Shown: positions 28,570 to 36,929 of the stretch, piece by piece
How positions within the stretch are numbered: the first letter of the stretch is position 1
How the letters are laid out: each line of letters starts with the position of its first letter
Source: Comamonas sp. lk
GTDB taxonomy: Bacteria; Pseudomonadota; Gammaproteobacteria; Burkholderiales; Burkholderiaceae_C
DNA length: 64,000 bases
NCBI RefSeq assembly: GCF_900564145.1
Contig: NZ_UOOB01000001.1
Span: 1,401,732-1,465,731 of the forward strand
Direction: 5' to 3'
Position numbers and translations under genes: made by a program
The notes under the pieces: model-generated
What the model was told of the DNA's origin: nothing
Databases searched by the model: none
Seen by the model: the letters and a program-made list of their open reading frames with translations, nothing else

Positions 28570-29034
28570 GGCTCCCTCTCTGACGGATAAAACTGTTTTT
28601 TACCCGCCCATCGGAAAGTTGCCACGAGGGCATGCCCTGTCTTGGGCAGCGCGAGCTATTAAAAATAGTGATGCATGCCCAGTGCGATGGCGCTGAAAAC
28701 CAGACCTCTCGTTCATTAAGCAGCTGATGCGTGCATGGATGTTGATGCGGGTGCAGAAAATGGAGAACTCCGATACCTGTGCTAAGCAGGCGACAGCACT
28801 GCCAACTGCCGCGGCAGCAAGGAGCAGACGGGTGGTAAGAGTCATAGCCACGATGCTATATGAGTCATGGTGAGGCTTTGACTCCCCGAACGTCAAAACT
28901 GCCTCTGGCCGATTGTCATCTCCCTTATGAACCACAGCGTGGGTCGAAATTCAGCGTGGCCGGCTGCTTTCCACTTTGCCGCAGATAAGAAAAAAGGCCC
29001 CGAAGGGCCTTTTTGGAGGGATCCAGCAAAAAGC
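28570..29034. other. intergenic stretch, cupin promoter to gdhA terminator
   Basis: About 465 bases. The right end holds the gdhA terminator (28991-29014). A minus-strand frame at 28600-28845 begins with a signal-like MTLTTRLLLAAAAVGSAVA, but its remainder looks non-coding and no ribosome site is seen, so I do not call it. The cupin promoter should lie near 28570-28640. No repeat or RNA was recognised. Confidence 0.4.
28991..29014 (-). terminator. terminator of gdhA
   Basis: AAAAAGGCCC-CGAA-GGGCCTTTTT is a perfect 10-bp stem closed by a CGAA tetraloop, with U-runs on both strands. It lies 21 bases beyond the gdhA stop. Confidence 0.9.
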
Positions 29035-30381
29035 TTAGATCACGCCTTGTGCCAGCATGGCGTCAGCCACCTTCACAAAGCCGGCGATATTGGCGCCGTC
29101 GATATAGCTGATCGTGCCGTCTTCGCGCTTGCCGTGCTTCACGCAAGCGGCATGGATGCTTTGCATGATTTGCAGCAGACGGGCGTCCACTTCTTCGGCG
29201 GGCCAGGACAGGCGGGCCGAGTTTTGCGACATTTCCAGACCCGAAGTGGCCACGCCACCGGCGTTCGATGCCTTGCCGGGTGCGTACAGCACGCCAGCCG
29301 CTTCGAAGGCGCGGGCGGCTTCGTTGGTGGAGGGCATGTTGGCGCCTTCAGCCACGCACAGCACGCCGTTGGCGATCAGGGTCTTGGCATCGGCTTCGTT
29401 CAGTTCGTTCTGAGTGGCGCAAGGCAGGGCCACGTCCACCTTGATGGACCAGGGGCTCTTGCCGGCCAGGAATTCCACGCCGGAAACCAGCTTGGCGTAG
29501 TCGCTGACGCGGCCGTACTTGTGGTTCTTCACGTCCATCAGGACGGCCAGCTTCTCGGTGGTGAAGCCTGCAGCGTCGTACACGGTGCCCGAAGAGTCGG
29601 ACACGGACACGACCTTGGCGCCCAGTTCCATGGCCTTTTCCACGGCGTACTGCGCCACGTTGCCCGAACCGGACACGGACACGGTCTTGCCTTCGAACGA
29701 CTGGCCGCGAGTGGCCAGCATTTCACGAGCGAAGTACACGGTGCCGTAGCCCGTGGCTTCGGGGCGGATCAGCGAGCCGCCGAAAGCCAGGCCCTTGCCG
29801 GTGAACACCGAAGCTGCAGTGTTCGACAGCTTTTTGTACATGCCGGCCATATAGCCCACTTCGCGGCCGCCCACGCCGATGTCGCCAGCTGGCACGTCGG
29901 TGTCAGGGCCTACGTGGCGGAACAGCTCCGTCACGAAAGCCTGGCAGAAGCGCATGACTTCGGCAGGGCTCTTGCCCTTGGGGTCGAAGTCGGAGCCGCC
30001 CTTGCCGCCGCCCATGGGCAGGGTGGTCAGAGCGTTCTTGAAGGTTTGTTCGAAAGCCAGGAACTTCAGCACGGACTGGTTCACCGAGGGGTGGAAGCGC
30101 AGACCGCCCTTGAAAGGACCGATGGCCATGCTGTGCTGGATGCGGAAGCCGCGGTTCACATGGACCTGGCCCTTGTCGTCAGACCAGCTGACGCGGAACT
30201 GGATGATGCGCTCGGGTTCGACCAGGCGCTCCAGCAGCGAGTGTTCAGCGTACTTGGGGTTCTTCTCAATGAAGGGCCAGAGGCTTTCCATCACTTCGGT
30301 GACGGCTTGCAGGAACTCGGGCTGGCCGGGGTTGCGTTGTGCCACTTCTTCCAGGAACTGGCCTACGGACTCGTACTTCAT
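29035..30381 (-). CDS. gdhA: NADP-type glutamate dehydrogenase
   Basis: A 448-residue hexameric-type glutamate dehydrogenase that aminates 2-oxoglutarate with ammonium. Conserved pieces are GPFKGGLRFHPSVN near residue 85, the catalytic lysine segment LPMGGGKGGSDFDPKGKS near residue 125, GGREVGYMAGMYK, and the Rossmann motif SGSGNVAQYAVEKA. Length and sequence match the E. coli GdhA class, which uses NADPH. ATG 30381 (MKYESVGQF) is preferred over an upstream in-frame TTG at 30399. The upstream DNA contains three GGTGCGC boxes spaced exactly 21 bp. Confidence 0.95.
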   Translation of the reverse strand: MKYESVGQFLEEVAQRNPGQPEFLQAVTEVMESLWPFIEKNPKYAEHSLLERLVEPERIIQFRVSWSDDKGQVHVNRGFRIQHSMAIGPFKGGLRFHPSVNQSVLKFLAFEQTFKNALTTLPMGGGKGGSDFDPKGKSPAEVMRFCQAFVTELFRHVGPDTDVPAGDIGVGGREVGYMAGMYKKLSNTAASVFTGKGLAFGGSLIRPEATGYGTVYFAREMLATRGQSFEGKTVSVSGSGNVAQYAVEKAMELGAKVVSVSDSSGTVYDAAGFTTEKLAVLMDVKNHKYGRVSDYAKLVSGVEFLAGKSPWSIKVDVALPCATQNELNEADAKTLIANGVLCVAEGANMPSTNEAARAFEAAGVLYAPGKASNAGGVATSGLEMSQNSARLSWPAEEVDARLLQIMQSIHAACVKHGKREDGTISYIDGANIAGFVKVADAMLAQGVI

Positions 30382-30467
30382 AAGAGAACTTTCTGACAAA
30401 ACAGGGGGGCGTGCAAACTAGCAAAACCAAGATTATGCCAAAAAGTTATGCCTTCATGCATGGTTTC

Positions 30468-30516
30468 GGTGCGCGTCGGCGCAATTCTGGTGCGCTCGTG
30501 TAACTTGTTGGTGCGC
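30468..30516. promoter_or_regulatory. gdhA: three GGTGCGC boxes at 21-bp intervals upstream of gdhA
   Basis: GGTGCGC occurs at 30468, 30489 and 30510, an exact 21-bp period (two helical turns). The array lies 87-135 bases upstream of the gdhA ATG. In the gdhA direction the boxes read GCGCACC. If the CATAAT at 30432-30437 is the -10 element, the boxes cover about -44 to -92 and no -35 consensus is present, as expected for an activator-dependent promoter. The regulator is unknown. Confidence 0.5.
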
Positions 30517-30709
30517 GTTTGGGGTGTTTTTTCAGTGGTGGCAAGCACTTAGCTGGTGCATGAGCTCGTGTCTTGCCGTCGCAAAAAAATCTGGATGTTC
30601 GCCACTTGTCTTTGCTGGCTGGGAAAGAGCCATGAGTAAGCGCTTGGGAGTCTCTAAATGTGATAGCACCAACTTGGTGCTGACTCTGTCTTGTCATGCT
30701 CTCTGATTT

Positions 30710-30888
30710 GTGAAATCTGTATTTCACTGATCTGAACTCTGAGACGCCAAATCTGCGGCTGCTTGGCCCTCGCTGCAGAACGAATGCAGTCAAGCGGCTG
30801 CAAGCCGGGTAAACCTGTGTTTGAAATTTAAATTTCATCTTGTGTAATGAGAAAAAATAATTTCATATCTCGCAACACTGAAATTTCA
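30710..30888. promoter_or_regulatory. series of GAAAT/ATTTC inverted repeats upstream of the MFS operon
   Basis: Related palindromes: GTGAAATCTGTATTTCAC (30710-30727), TGAAATTTAAATTTCA (30822-30837, perfect) and TGAAATTTCA (30879-30888), plus an imperfect copy at 30847-30866. They end 29 bases before the MFS start. AT-rich inverted repeats of this sort are plausible operators for the RpiR-type regulator at 33263-34153; this pairing is an inference. Confidence 0.5.
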
Positions 30889-30916
30889 TTTGACTCACGG
30901 AACACAGGAGGCTTGT

Positions 30917-32410
30917 ATGGCAGCAGAGATTCCCGTAACGCCCTCGGCGTCAGGCATGGCCAGCGCAGCGCAAATGCAGCAGCTGGAGAGCGCGCTCAAT
31001 CAGATTGGCGTGACGCGCTCGCACAAAAGCATCATCTTTCTGGTGGTTTGCGGCGTGTTGTTCGACGTGTTCGAGCAAAACGCCGTGGGTCTGGTCGGGC
31101 CGCTGCTGCGTGAACAGTGGAAGCTGGATGCCACCGACATCGCGTTTCTGAACACCATCACCTTCTTTGCCGCCGCCATGGGCCGGCTGCTGTCGGGTTA
31201 TCTGGCAGACCGCCTGGGGCGGCGCTTCATGCTCAATGTGAATCTGGGCCTGTTCACGCTGGGCGCTGTGGGCTGCGCACTGGCGCCTGACTACGCCTTT
31301 TTGGCCATTGCCCGCGCTGTGGTCGGCTTTGGCCTGGGCGGGGAAATCACCACGGCGGTGACCATGCTGGCCGAGTTCTGCTCGGCCCGCTTTCGCGGCA
31401 CGGCCGTGGGGCTGATCAATGTGGGCGGCGGCGGCCTGGGCAATATGCTGGCCCCGGCATTTGCGCTGGGCGTGTTCACGCTGTTCCCTGGTGAGGATTC
31501 CTGGCGCTGGCTGTTCGGCTGCCTGGTGCTGCCGGCCATCTTCATCGTCTTCTACCGCCGCTTTGTGCCCGAGACGCCGCGCTTTCTGCTCTCCAAAGGT
31601 CGGGTTGATGAAGCCAACCAGGTCTTGAGCATGTTGGCATCGGGCAAGCTGGCCAATGCTCAGTACGAGGTGCGTGAATTCATCAGCAAGAACGCAGCGG
31701 GAGATCCGGACGCTGCTGCGCAGAGCGTTCAACGCAGCTCGTTCACCGATATTTTCAAGGGTGGCTATGCACGCCGCACCATTGCCGTGGGCCTGGCCTC
31801 GTGGATGACTTTTGGTGCGCAGTTGTCGGTGCTCACGCTGATGCCCACCATCCTGGTAGCCCAGGGTTACTCCATCACCAAGAGCTTCAGCTTCACCATC
31901 GTCATGCAGGTGGGCAGCCTGCTGGGGGCGGTTGCCGCCTCCACCATGGGTTACTACTTTCCGCGCAAGCGTGTGCTGACCGTGGGGGCGATTGCCGCCT
32001 GTCTGGCGGGGCTGGCCTTTGGCAACTTCACCGACAGCGTGGCCATGATCCTGATCTGCGGCGCCATCTTCCAGTTCTGCGTGCTGACGCTCAATACCTC
32101 CATCTGGATTTTTGCGCCCGAGCTCTACCCCACCCGCATCCGCGCCCTGGGCACCTCGTTTCTGCTGGCCCTGGGCACGATTGGCGGCGCCATGTCGCAG
32201 ACGCTGGCGGGCAAGATGTTCGATCTACACGGTGTCTCCGGCATGTTCGGCATGATTGCCGCCATGTACTTCATTTTTGCGATTGCAGTGCAGTTTGCGC
32301 CCGAGACTTTCGGCCGCTCCATCGAAGAGGGGGCGGGAGGCGAATCGCATGCGCACAGTGAAGCTGCGGCGCGCAGCGGCGTGGCCGTCGGTCAGGAGCG
32401 CACAGCATGA
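30917..32410 (+). CDS. MFS transporter
   Basis: A 497-residue major facilitator with 12 apparent helices. The MFS signature between helices 2 and 3 is GYLADRLGRRFML, and VPETPRFLLSKGRVDEA marks the central loop of the sugar-porter/AAHS-like subfamily. The start was chosen at ATG 30917 because a perfect AGGAGG lies five bases upstream; an in-frame TTG at 30890 would add nine residues. Its stop overlaps the racemase-family gene (ATGA). The substrate is probably an organic acid, hydantoin or ureide, judged only from the neighbouring gene. Confidence 0.9.
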   Translation: MAAEIPVTPSASGMASAAQMQQLESALNQIGVTRSHKSIIFLVVCGVLFDVFEQNAVGLVGPLLREQWKLDATDIAFLNTITFFAAAMGRLLSGYLADRLGRRFMLNVNLGLFTLGAVGCALAPDYAFLAIARAVVGFGLGGEITTAVTMLAEFCSARFRGTAVGLINVGGGGLGNMLAPAFALGVFTLFPGEDSWRWLFGCLVLPAIFIVFYRRFVPETPRFLLSKGRVDEANQVLSMLASGKLANAQYEVREFISKNAAGDPDAAAQSVQRSSFTDIFKGGYARRTIAVGLASWMTFGAQLSVLTLMPTILVAQGYSITKSFSFTIVMQVGSLLGAVAASTMGYYFPRKRVLTVGAIAACLAGLAFGNFTDSVAMILICGAIFQFCVLTLNTSIWIFAPELYPTRIRALGTSFLLALGTIGGAMSQTLAGKMFDLHGVSGMFGMIAAMYFIFAIAVQFAPETFGRSIEEGAGGESHAHSEAAARSGVAVGQERTA

Positions 32411-33144
32411 GCGCTTTGCCAGATTCGCAAGACAAGCCGCTGGCGGCGCAGATTCTGCTGCTGAACCCCAATACCTCGCAGCAGACCACGGCGCTGATGG
32501 CCCGCCAGGCGCTGGCCTGTCTGCCCGCCGGCGTGCACCTGCAAACGGCGACGGCCGCCCGTGGCGCGGCCATGATTACCGATGAGGCGGGCCTGGCCAT
32601 TGCCGAGCAGGAAGTGTTGAGGCTGGGGCGGGAGTTTGCCGACGTCAATGACAACACCCGGCCCTGCGCCATCATCGTGGCCGCGTTTGGCAACCCGGGT
32701 CTGGACTTGCTGAGGGCCGCCCTGCCTGCGCAGGTGCAAACCTTTGGCATAGGAGAAGCCGCCATGATGCAAGCGGCCTGCGACGCCGAAGGCCTACCGC
32801 GCCGCTTTGGCATTGCCACCACCACGCCGGGGCTGGAGGCCTCGATTGCGGCTTCGGTCTCGGCCCTGGGTTTGACGCCCTGGTTCAGCGGCACCCGCAT
32901 TGCAGAAGGCCAGCCCCTGGCGCTGGCCGCAGACCCGGCTTTGCAGTGCGAGCGTCTGGCCGCAGCCGTGGCCGCCTGTGTGGCAGGCGATGGCGCCCGG
33001 GCCGTGGTGATTGGCGGCGGCCCGCTGGCCGAAGCCGCGCTATGGTTGGCGCCGCGCTTTGCCGTGCCCGTGCTCTCGCCCGTGGTGGCGTCAGTGCAGG
33101 CGGCGCTCAAGGGTTTGCAGCTGCAGACCTTGGAACAGGTATGA
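32407..33144 (+). CDS. Asp/Glu/hydantoin racemase-family protein lacking both catalytic cysteines
   Basis: A 245-residue member of the Asp/Glu/hydantoin racemase superfamily, with the family start ILLLNPNTSQQTTALM and the site regions IIVAAFGNPGLDLLR and AVVIGGGPLAEAALW. In active hydantoin and allantoin racemases these positions read ACF and GCxGM. Here both cysteines are replaced, by Ala93 and Gly204. No other cysteine lies at an equivalent place. The protein may therefore be a lyase, isomerase, binding protein or inactive paralog. It is translationally coupled to the MFS transporter. Confidence 0.8.
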   Translation: MSALPDSQDKPLAAQILLLNPNTSQQTTALMARQALACLPAGVHLQTATAARGAAMITDEAGLAIAEQEVLRLGREFADVNDNTRPCAIIVAAFGNPGLDLLRAALPAQVQTFGIGEAAMMQAACDAEGLPRRFGIATTTPGLEASIAASVSALGLTPWFSGTRIAEGQPLALAADPALQCERLAAAVAACVAGDGARAVVIGGGPLAEAALWLAPRFAVPVLSPVVASVQAALKGLQLQTLEQV

Positions 33145-33190
33145 AACTGATAGCGTCTAGCGCCTGATATTCAAGGGTTTCAGATACAAA
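33145..33190. repeat. dispersed palindrome, degenerate copy
   Basis: CTGATAGCGTCTAGCGC directly follows the racemase-family stop codon and corresponds to the left arm of the palindrome family; the right part (TTCAAGGGTTTCAGATAC) is diverged. Confidence 0.5.
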
Positions 33191-33262
33191 GAAGCATGAA
33201 ATCTATGAATAATCAACGCCAGTTGCTTCTGTTTCGGTAGCGCCTCGGTTCAGCTTAGCCCG

Positions 33263-34153
33263 TCAGCGCAGCTCGTCCAGTGCGTCATGGCTGGCCTCGA
33301 TGGCGGCCATGCGCCGGCGACCGGGCTGGCCGCTTTGCTGCAAGGTGGTAGTGGCAATCAGGTGGCAGAGCATGAACAGCGCCGCATGATTGTCCAGCGG
33401 GCCCGGGGCCGAGGTCTGTACGCGCAGCAGCCAGTCGGCCTCGGGCGCGGGGCTGGCATGGTCGGTGATACACAGCAGCCTGGCCCCCATTTGCCTGGCC
33501 TGGCGCGCGAATTCGCTGACCACGGGCACGCTGCGGCGCAGGGCAAAGACCACCACCACATCGCCTTCGCCCAGATGGGCCGCGTATTCGCCCAGCGTCT
33601 CGCCGGCGCCGGGAATCACCTGGCTGGGCATGTCCAGGGCCTGGAGCAGCTGCCAGCGCAGATAGGCGGCAAAGTTGCGATTCTGGCGGTAGCCCACAAA
33701 CAGCAACTGGCGCGCCGCAATCAAGGCCTTGGCAATCGCATCCAGCTGGGCGGCAGAGATCTGGCCGGTGGTGACGGCCAGATTGTCGCTGGCCTGGCGC
33801 AGATGGGTGGCAATCACATCGGCCGTGGGCGTGCCCTGGGAGGCGGCAGCGGCCAGGAACAGGGGCGAGCCTTTGTCGCCCTGTGCGCGTGCATGGCGAC
33901 GGGCGTCTTCATAGCTCTCATAGCCCAGGCGGCGGATAAAGCGGGTGACGGTGGCGTTGGAGACGCCGGTGAGCTTGGCAATCTCGGCCGCCGCATAGCT
34001 GGAAAGATTGCCGGGAAAATCCAGTAAAAACTCGCCCAGGCGCCGCTCGGTGGGCGGCAGCTGGGGCAGGGCGGTGCGCACGCGGGCGATGAAGGACTGG
34101 GCCTCGGCCGGTTCGGGGTTGACGGTCGTCGTTGCGCTGGCGGTGGGATTCAT
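33263..34153 (-). CDS. RpiR-family transcriptional regulator
   Basis: A 296-residue regulator with an N-terminal RpiR helix-turn-helix (residues ~25-95: LPPTERRLGEFLLDFPGN, AAAEIAKLTGVSNATVTRFI) and a C-terminal SIS phosphosugar-binding-like domain (~115-260: LLFVGYRQNRNFAAYL, GEGDVVVVFALRRSV). The start is uncertain: ATG 34153 is preferred; a TTG at 34207 would add 18 residues. It converges on the MFS/racemase pair and is the obvious candidate to control it. RpiR regulators often sense sugar phosphates, but some control ureide or amino-acid catabolism. Confidence 0.88.
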   Translation of the reverse strand: MNPTASATTTVNPEPAEAQSFIARVRTALPQLPPTERRLGEFLLDFPGNLSSYAAAEIAKLTGVSNATVTRFIRRLGYESYEDARRHARAQGDKGSPLFLAAAASQGTPTADVIATHLRQASDNLAVTTGQISAAQLDAIAKALIAARQLLFVGYRQNRNFAAYLRWQLLQALDMPSQVIPGAGETLGEYAAHLGEGDVVVVFALRRSVPVVSEFARQARQMGARLLCITDHASPAPEADWLLRVQTSAPGPLDNHAALFMLCHLIATTTLQQSGQPGRRRMAAIEASHDALDELR

Positions 34154-34253
34154 GGCTGCGGCCGGGGCCTGTGTCTCCCGGCCCGCTATCGTTATGGATG
34201 GAAACAATGTAGCTGCTAAATAGGCGCTTCAAGCGCTGCCAGTCTTGCGTGCT

Positions 34254-36563
34254 TTAGCGGCCGCGCAAAAACAGCGCGTCCAGCTCCTTCATGCTGAGCT
34301 GGCGCCAGGTGGGGCGGCCGTGGTTGCATTGGTCCGAGCGCTCGGTCACTTCCATCTGGCGCAGCAGCGCATTCATCTCGTCCAGGGTGAGCTTGCGGTT
34401 GGCGCGCACGGCGCCATGGCAGGCCATGGTGGCCAAAATTTCATTGCGGGCGCGCTGCACCACGGTGCTGGCGTCGTGCTGGGCCAGCTCGGCCAGCACG
34501 TTGCGGGCCAGCTCCACGGCATCGCCCTGGGCCAGAGAGGCAGGCACGGCGCGCACGGCCAGTGTCTTGGGCGAGAAGGGCGAGACTTCCATGCCCAGCG
34601 CCAGCAGGGTTTCGGCATGGTCTTCGGCCGTGGCCACTTCCTCGGGCGTGGCGGCAAACGTGGCGGGAATCAGCAGCGGCTGGCTGGGAATCTGCTGCTC
34701 GCCATCGCTGCTGTTGACGGAGTTTTTGAGCTGCTCGTAGACGATGCGTTCATGGGCGGCATGCATGTCCACGATCACCATGCCCTGGCTGTTTTCGGCC
34801 AGGATATAGACGCCGTGGATTTGCGCCACGGCCCGGCCCAGAGGCCAGACGGGGGCGCTGTCGGCCGCTGCCGGCGTGGTGCGGGCAGCAGTTGGTGCAG
34901 GCGTTGCGGATGGCGCTGAAACCGCAGGGGCCACCTCAGCTTTGATAGCGGCTGGTGCATATGCAGCTGGGGCTGAAGCCGTATTTCTTGTGAAATAGCT
35001 GCTTTGGCCCGATGGGCGATGCTTGACGGTGTCAACGCTGTCGCTGTCTGGTGCGGGCCGGGTTGCGGCAGACGTTGACGGTGTTGCGGGCGTTGCAGAG
35101 GGTGCCAGAGGTGGCGTGGCTGCCGGAGCAGTGGTTTGAACAGGGGCAGGAGCTGAAGTCTCAGCAGCTACGCTCAGTACTTCAGACGCTGCCGTGGATG
35201 GTGCCAGCGGCGGTGTCAGCAGGGGCGCGACGGGTTCCGAGGCCACAGGGACCGCAGTGCTTGCCGGCGTTGCCGGGGCAGCTGCTTCCTCTCGCATGGG
35301 AGCCCAGAGTTTGGCCAGATCGCTGACCGGCGTGCCCACACGTTCCTCGCCAAAAGCCATGCGGGTTTGCGGCCAGGACTGGGTGGCGGCTTTGCCGGGG
35401 GCTGCGCCTGCTTCGACAATCAGGCCCGGTTGACGGGCTGCGTCACTGGCAGCCTCTGCGGCGGCAGCTTCCACCACGGCGGCGGCGCGCGGTGTGGCCA
35501 AGGCGTTTTCAATCGCGTGACGCACGGTCTGGTGCACTTCGCGGCTGTCGCGAAAACGCACTTCGATCTTGGTGGGGTGTACGTTCACATCCACGCGGGC
35601 CGGATCGATCTCGATATACAGCGCAAAAATCGGTTGCTTGGTGCCGTGCAGCACATCTTCGTAGGCGGCGCGGGCGGCATGGGTGAGCACCTTGTCGCGC
35701 ACAAAGCGGCCGTTGACATAGCAAAACTGCTGATCGGGGCGCGAGCGGGCAGCATCCGGAATGCCGGCGCGACCTGTGACATGCACCGGGCCGGCCCAGT
35801 GGTTCACGATGACGGAGTTGCTGACAAACTTGTCGCTGATCACATCGGCCAGACGGCTGGAGATGGCTTCTTCGGGAGTGCCGGTGGCGGCTCGCCACTG
35901 CTCGGCCAGCTTGCCTTCGTGCCAGATGGCAAAGCCCACATCGGGCCGGGCCAGTGCATGGCGGCGCACGGATTCAATGCAGTGCGCCAACTCGGTGGCA
36001 TCGGTCTTGAGGAATTTGCGGCGCGCCGGGGTGGAGAAGAACAGCTCCTTGACTTCCACCGTTGTGCCCTGGTTGCGGGCGGCCGGGCGCAGCTCGCCAC
36101 TGCGGGCGTCGAGCAGATAGGCCGAGTCCTGGCCCGCAGGGCGCGAAAGAATCGAGGTTTCCGACACCGAGGCGATGGCGGCCAGCGCTTCGCCGCGAAA
36201 GCCCATGGTGGCCACGGTTTCCAGGTCGTGCAGATCGGTGATCTTGCTGGTGGCGTGGCGGCGCAAGGCCACAGGCAGCTCCTCGCGCGGAATGCCGCAG
36301 CCGTCGTCTTCCACCGCAATCAGGCGCACACCGCCGGCCAGCAGGCGCACGGTGATCTGGCGGGCGCCCGAATCCAGGGCGTTGTCCACCAGCTCGCGCA
36401 CCACGGAGGCGGGGCGCTCCACCACCTCGCCGGCGGCGATCTGGCTGATCAGCTCGTCGGGCAGATCGCGGATGGGGCGGCGCTCAGGCTGTGCCTCGAG
36501 GGCCGTCGTGGTTTCGGGGAGGGTGGGAGAGAGGTCGGGGCTGGATGCGTTCACGCCAATCAT
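34254..36563 (-). CDS. mutL: DNA mismatch repair protein MutL (endonuclease type)
   Basis: A 769-residue MutL. The GHKL ATPase domain covers residues ~20-350 (ELISQIAAGEVVERPASVV, VEDDGCGIPREEL, TMGFRGEALAAIASVSE). A long Ala/Pro/Thr-rich linker follows (~365-570), then the dimerisation domain. Unlike E. coli MutL, it keeps the metal-dependent nicking endonuclease motif as DMHAAHERIVYE (Asp599 to Glu610), with ACHGAVRAN and CNHGRPT also present, consistent with MutH-independent repair. ATG 36563 is chosen over an extended frame to 36677. The linker encodes a copy-like stretch of the dispersed palindrome. Confidence 0.95.
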   Translation of the reverse strand: MIGVNASSPDLSPTLPETTTALEAQPERRPIRDLPDELISQIAAGEVVERPASVVRELVDNALDSGARQITVRLLAGGVRLIAVEDDGCGIPREELPVALRRHATSKITDLHDLETVATMGFRGEALAAIASVSETSILSRPAGQDSAYLLDARSGELRPAARNQGTTVEVKELFFSTPARRKFLKTDATELAHCIESVRRHALARPDVGFAIWHEGKLAEQWRAATGTPEEAISSRLADVISDKFVSNSVIVNHWAGPVHVTGRAGIPDAARSRPDQQFCYVNGRFVRDKVLTHAARAAYEDVLHGTKQPIFALYIEIDPARVDVNVHPTKIEVRFRDSREVHQTVRHAIENALATPRAAAVVEAAAAEAASDAARQPGLIVEAGAAPGKAATQSWPQTRMAFGEERVGTPVSDLAKLWAPMREEAAAPATPASTAVPVASEPVAPLLTPPLAPSTAASEVLSVAAETSAPAPVQTTAPAATPPLAPSATPATPSTSAATRPAPDSDSVDTVKHRPSGQSSYFTRNTASAPAAYAPAAIKAEVAPAVSAPSATPAPTAARTTPAAADSAPVWPLGRAVAQIHGVYILAENSQGMVIVDMHAAHERIVYEQLKNSVNSSDGEQQIPSQPLLIPATFAATPEEVATAEDHAETLLALGMEVSPFSPKTLAVRAVPASLAQGDAVELARNVLAELAQHDASTVVQRARNEILATMACHGAVRANRKLTLDEMNALLRQMEVTERSDQCNHGRPTWRQLSMKELDALFLRGR

Positions 36564-36631
36564 TCTAGGCTTGTGCGCAAGCCGCCAAGAACGTGAGCTT
36601 TTGCGTGAGGTTTTTTGATGCCCCAAAACAA

Positions 36632-36660
36632 AAAAAGAGCTGCGATGAGCAGCTCTTTTT
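36632..36660 (-). terminator. terminator of the first glycine-zipper gene
   Basis: GAGCTGC-GATGA-GCAGCTC (36637-36655) with A/T runs on both sides. It stands 21 bases downstream of the small lipoprotein gene and upstream of mutL, separating the two transcripts. Confidence 0.85.
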
Positions 36661-36680
36661 ATCGGCCTCTGAAACAAGGC

Positions 36681-36929
36681 TTAGTGGCGGTGACCGCGCC
36701 CGCCCTTGGTCAGTTCATTGCCGCCCAGCGCGCCGGCTGCTGCACCGCCGATGGTGCCCAGAGGGCCGCCAAACAGCACATTGCCCACGGCGCCACCGGC
36801 GACAGCGCCAGCGCCTATGCCCACTTGTTGACGGCTGGGGCCATGTGCGCAGCCGCCCAGTGCCAGAGCACCGGTGAGTGCGACAGCCAGAGTCAGGGCC
36901 TTGCCATAGCGCGTAGTGATCTTGTTCAT
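36681..36929 (-). CDS. glycine-zipper 2TM-type lipoprotein
   Basis: An 82-residue outer-envelope protein. The signal ends in a lipobox LGGC (ALTGALALGGC), and the mature part is a glycine-zipper hairpin (VGIGAGAVAGGAVGNVLFGG, then LGTIGGAAAGALGGNEL). The family is related to the C-terminus of SlyB/Pal-like small lipoproteins. ATG 36929 is chosen because GAGAGG precedes it. A close paralog lies at 38071-38298 on the same strand, with dedA between them on the other strand. Confidence 0.85.
   Translation of the reverse strand: MNKITTRYGKALTLAVALTGALALGGCAHGPSRQQVGIGAGAVAGGAVGNVLFGGPLGTIGGAAAGALGGNELTKGGRGHRH

Larger units (their letters stand above)
30382..30916. other. divergent regulatory region between gdhA and MFS gene
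   Basis: About 535 bases with no credible gene (a 130-codon minus frame at 30446-30838 has no family resemblance). It contains three GGTGCGC direct repeats near gdhA and a hairpin AGCACC-AACTT-GGTGCT at 30665-30681. A set of GAAAT/ATTTC inverted repeats at 30710-30888 lies near the MFS gene. A weak minus-strand -10-like CATAAT is at 30437-30432 with no good -35. Confidence 0.6.

Noticed and set aside
28600-28935. Minus-strand frame with a signal-peptide-like start between the cupin gene and gdhA
   Set aside because: Only ~20 residues look like a signal; the rest has no protein character and no ribosome site is present.
30468-30516. Regularly spaced repeats considered as a CRISPR remnant
   Set aside because: The repeated unit is only seven bases and there are no cas genes; protein-binding boxes are the better explanation.
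30446-30838. 130-codon minus-strand frame upstream of gdhA
   Set aside because: It covers the regulatory repeats of the divergent region, and its basic, Ser/Arg-rich translation resembles no protein family.
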